A stretch of 64,000 nt of DNA. Source: Gemmatimonas sp. Its GTDB lineage: Bacteria > Gemmatimonadota > Gemmatimonadetes > Gemmatimonadales > Gemmatimonadaceae. The stretch lies in NCBI GenBank assembly GCA_023910675.1, contig JAAVWC010000005.1, positions 1 through 64,000 of the forward strand. Direction: 5' to 3'. Position 1 is the stretch's first letter; the number at the start of each line of letters is the position of its first letter. Below, piece by piece: positions 63,461-64,000 of the stretch. The translations under genes and the position numbers were made by a program. The notes beneath the pieces are model-generated. The model did not search any database, was not told where the DNA came from, and saw only the letters and a list, made by a program, of their open reading frames with translations.

Positions 63461-64000
63461 CCCATCTCGCCGATGCGGAAACTCGACAGTTCCTTGCCGG
63501 TCTTTTCGTCGTAGGCGTGCACCGTGCACACCAGGCACGAATCGAACGAGCGGGCCACGATGCCCATCTCGACTGGATCGGAGGGATCCTTGATTTCCGC
63601 GCCGATGAACGCTTGCTCCATCGGTCCGTTGATGCCGGTGCCATCGCGCGGGCCGATGTTCCACGCGGTCGGCGTGATCACCTGATAGTTCTCGATGCGA
63701 CCATTGCTGATGACGATCCAGTCTGCCAGCGAGCCGCGGGCCGCCTCCGTGGCACCGAAACCGCGCCCTTCGGTGTGTTCAATGGGCTTGGTGTAGAACT
63801 TGTCGTGCAGGTCGAGCTGATCGAGCCACTGACGCACCCAGACGGTGTACTTCGGTGCTTCGTGCATGCGGGCCATGACACGGGTCAGCACGTTCGGACC
63901 GATGGTGTTGACCGCGTCGAGGATGAACGGATCGTAGTCCTGATGGCTGGCGTCGGCGGCGCGGCCGGCGATGATCTGGCGCGAGAGCGGGCCGGCCTCG
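63457..64000 (-). CDS. [NiFe] hydrogenase large subunit, C-terminal part (cut by window end)
   Basis: About 180 C-terminal residues are in the window: PLSRQIIAGRAADASH, EGRGFGATEAARGSLADWI and the distal nickel ligands in ARSFDSCLVCTVHAYD. The tail after the His is a 19-residue extension (AYDEKTGKELSSFRIGEMG) that the adjacent protease should remove. The gene context (NHL, NifU-Rieske, TPR, HypCDE) suggests group 1h; the N-terminal L1 motif needed to confirm this is outside the window. Confidence 0.9.
   Translation of the reverse strand, partial: EAGPLSRQIIAGRAADASHQDYDPFILDAVNTIGPNVLTRVMARMHEAPKYTVWVRQWLDQLDLHDKFYTKPIEHTEGRGFGATEAARGSLADWIVISNGRIENYQVITPTAWNIGPRDGTGINGPMEQAFIGAEIKDPSDPVEMGIVARSFDSCLVCTVHAYDEKTGKELSSFRIGEMG

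Overview
The window looks like a chromosomal segment of a high-GC, Gram-negative soil or freshwater bacterium, most plausibly Gemmatimonadota (Gemmatimonas-like). This is an inference from gene content: many secreted S8, S9, S41 and M28 peptidases, lipoproteins with Big_2 or FAS1 domains, a chromosomal integron cassette array and a group 1h-like [NiFe] hydrogenase cluster. I see no rRNA, tRNA or CRISPR.

Layout. (1) 1-3085: two exported proteins, an S8 protease and a propeller-like lipoprotein, each broken by a one-base frameshift. (2) 3182-7524: a pile of mobile elements: a complete IS3-family element, an istB fragment of an IS21 element and an IS91-family HUH transposase. (3) 7525-16069: an integron cassette array with eleven attC-like sites and all genes on the + strand. 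Six of the ten whole cassettes carry toxin-antitoxin-type pairs (addiction module/ParE, DUF4258-like/DUF2283, HigBA-like, PIN/antitoxin, HicBA, BrnTA). The others carry DUF2971, small membrane or secreted proteins, or unknowns. No integrase is in the window. (4) 16070-18925: a second IS3-family element lies directly against a decayed istA, whose outer end carries five 23-bp repeats. The cassette array therefore sits between two pieces of IS21. (5) 19040-26088: a restriction-type defence region: a DUF262/DUF1524 (GmrSD-like) nuclease, a SNF2 helicase fused by deletion to the tail of another protein, and a type III Res-like helicase-nuclease. No methyltransferase is visible.

(6) 26412-36999: a Big_2 lipoprotein, a Fic protein, an S9 peptidase, a RhuM-like protein, a membrane protein, a DHCW cupin and an AAA ATPase with a C-terminal winged-helix-like region. 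(7) 37110-47684: a SWIM/SNF2 helicase, a PH-like protein, a six-domain fasciclin lipoprotein (frameshifted), a zinc-ribbon/PAS protein and an M28 peptidase lacking part of its active-site region. (8) 47867-55812: an IorAB-type molybdenum hydroxylase pair and two S41 peptidases, with remnants of VOC, AraC and HigA genes between them. (9) 56300-64000: on the minus strand, a tightly overlapping operon for a [NiFe] hydrogenase, running from the large subunit (cut by the window end) through a maturation protease, two small proteins, a TPR protein, another small protein, NifU-Rieske and NHL proteins to HypC, HypD and HypE.

A palindromic repeat of REP/REPIN type (arms AAGGGGTCAGAGTCG and its complement) occurs as four paired and two single copies between 34.8 and 55.9 kb. 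Single-base frameshifts in several otherwise well-conserved genes mean that either the assembly has indel errors or there is real decay. This matters when judging which genes are functional.
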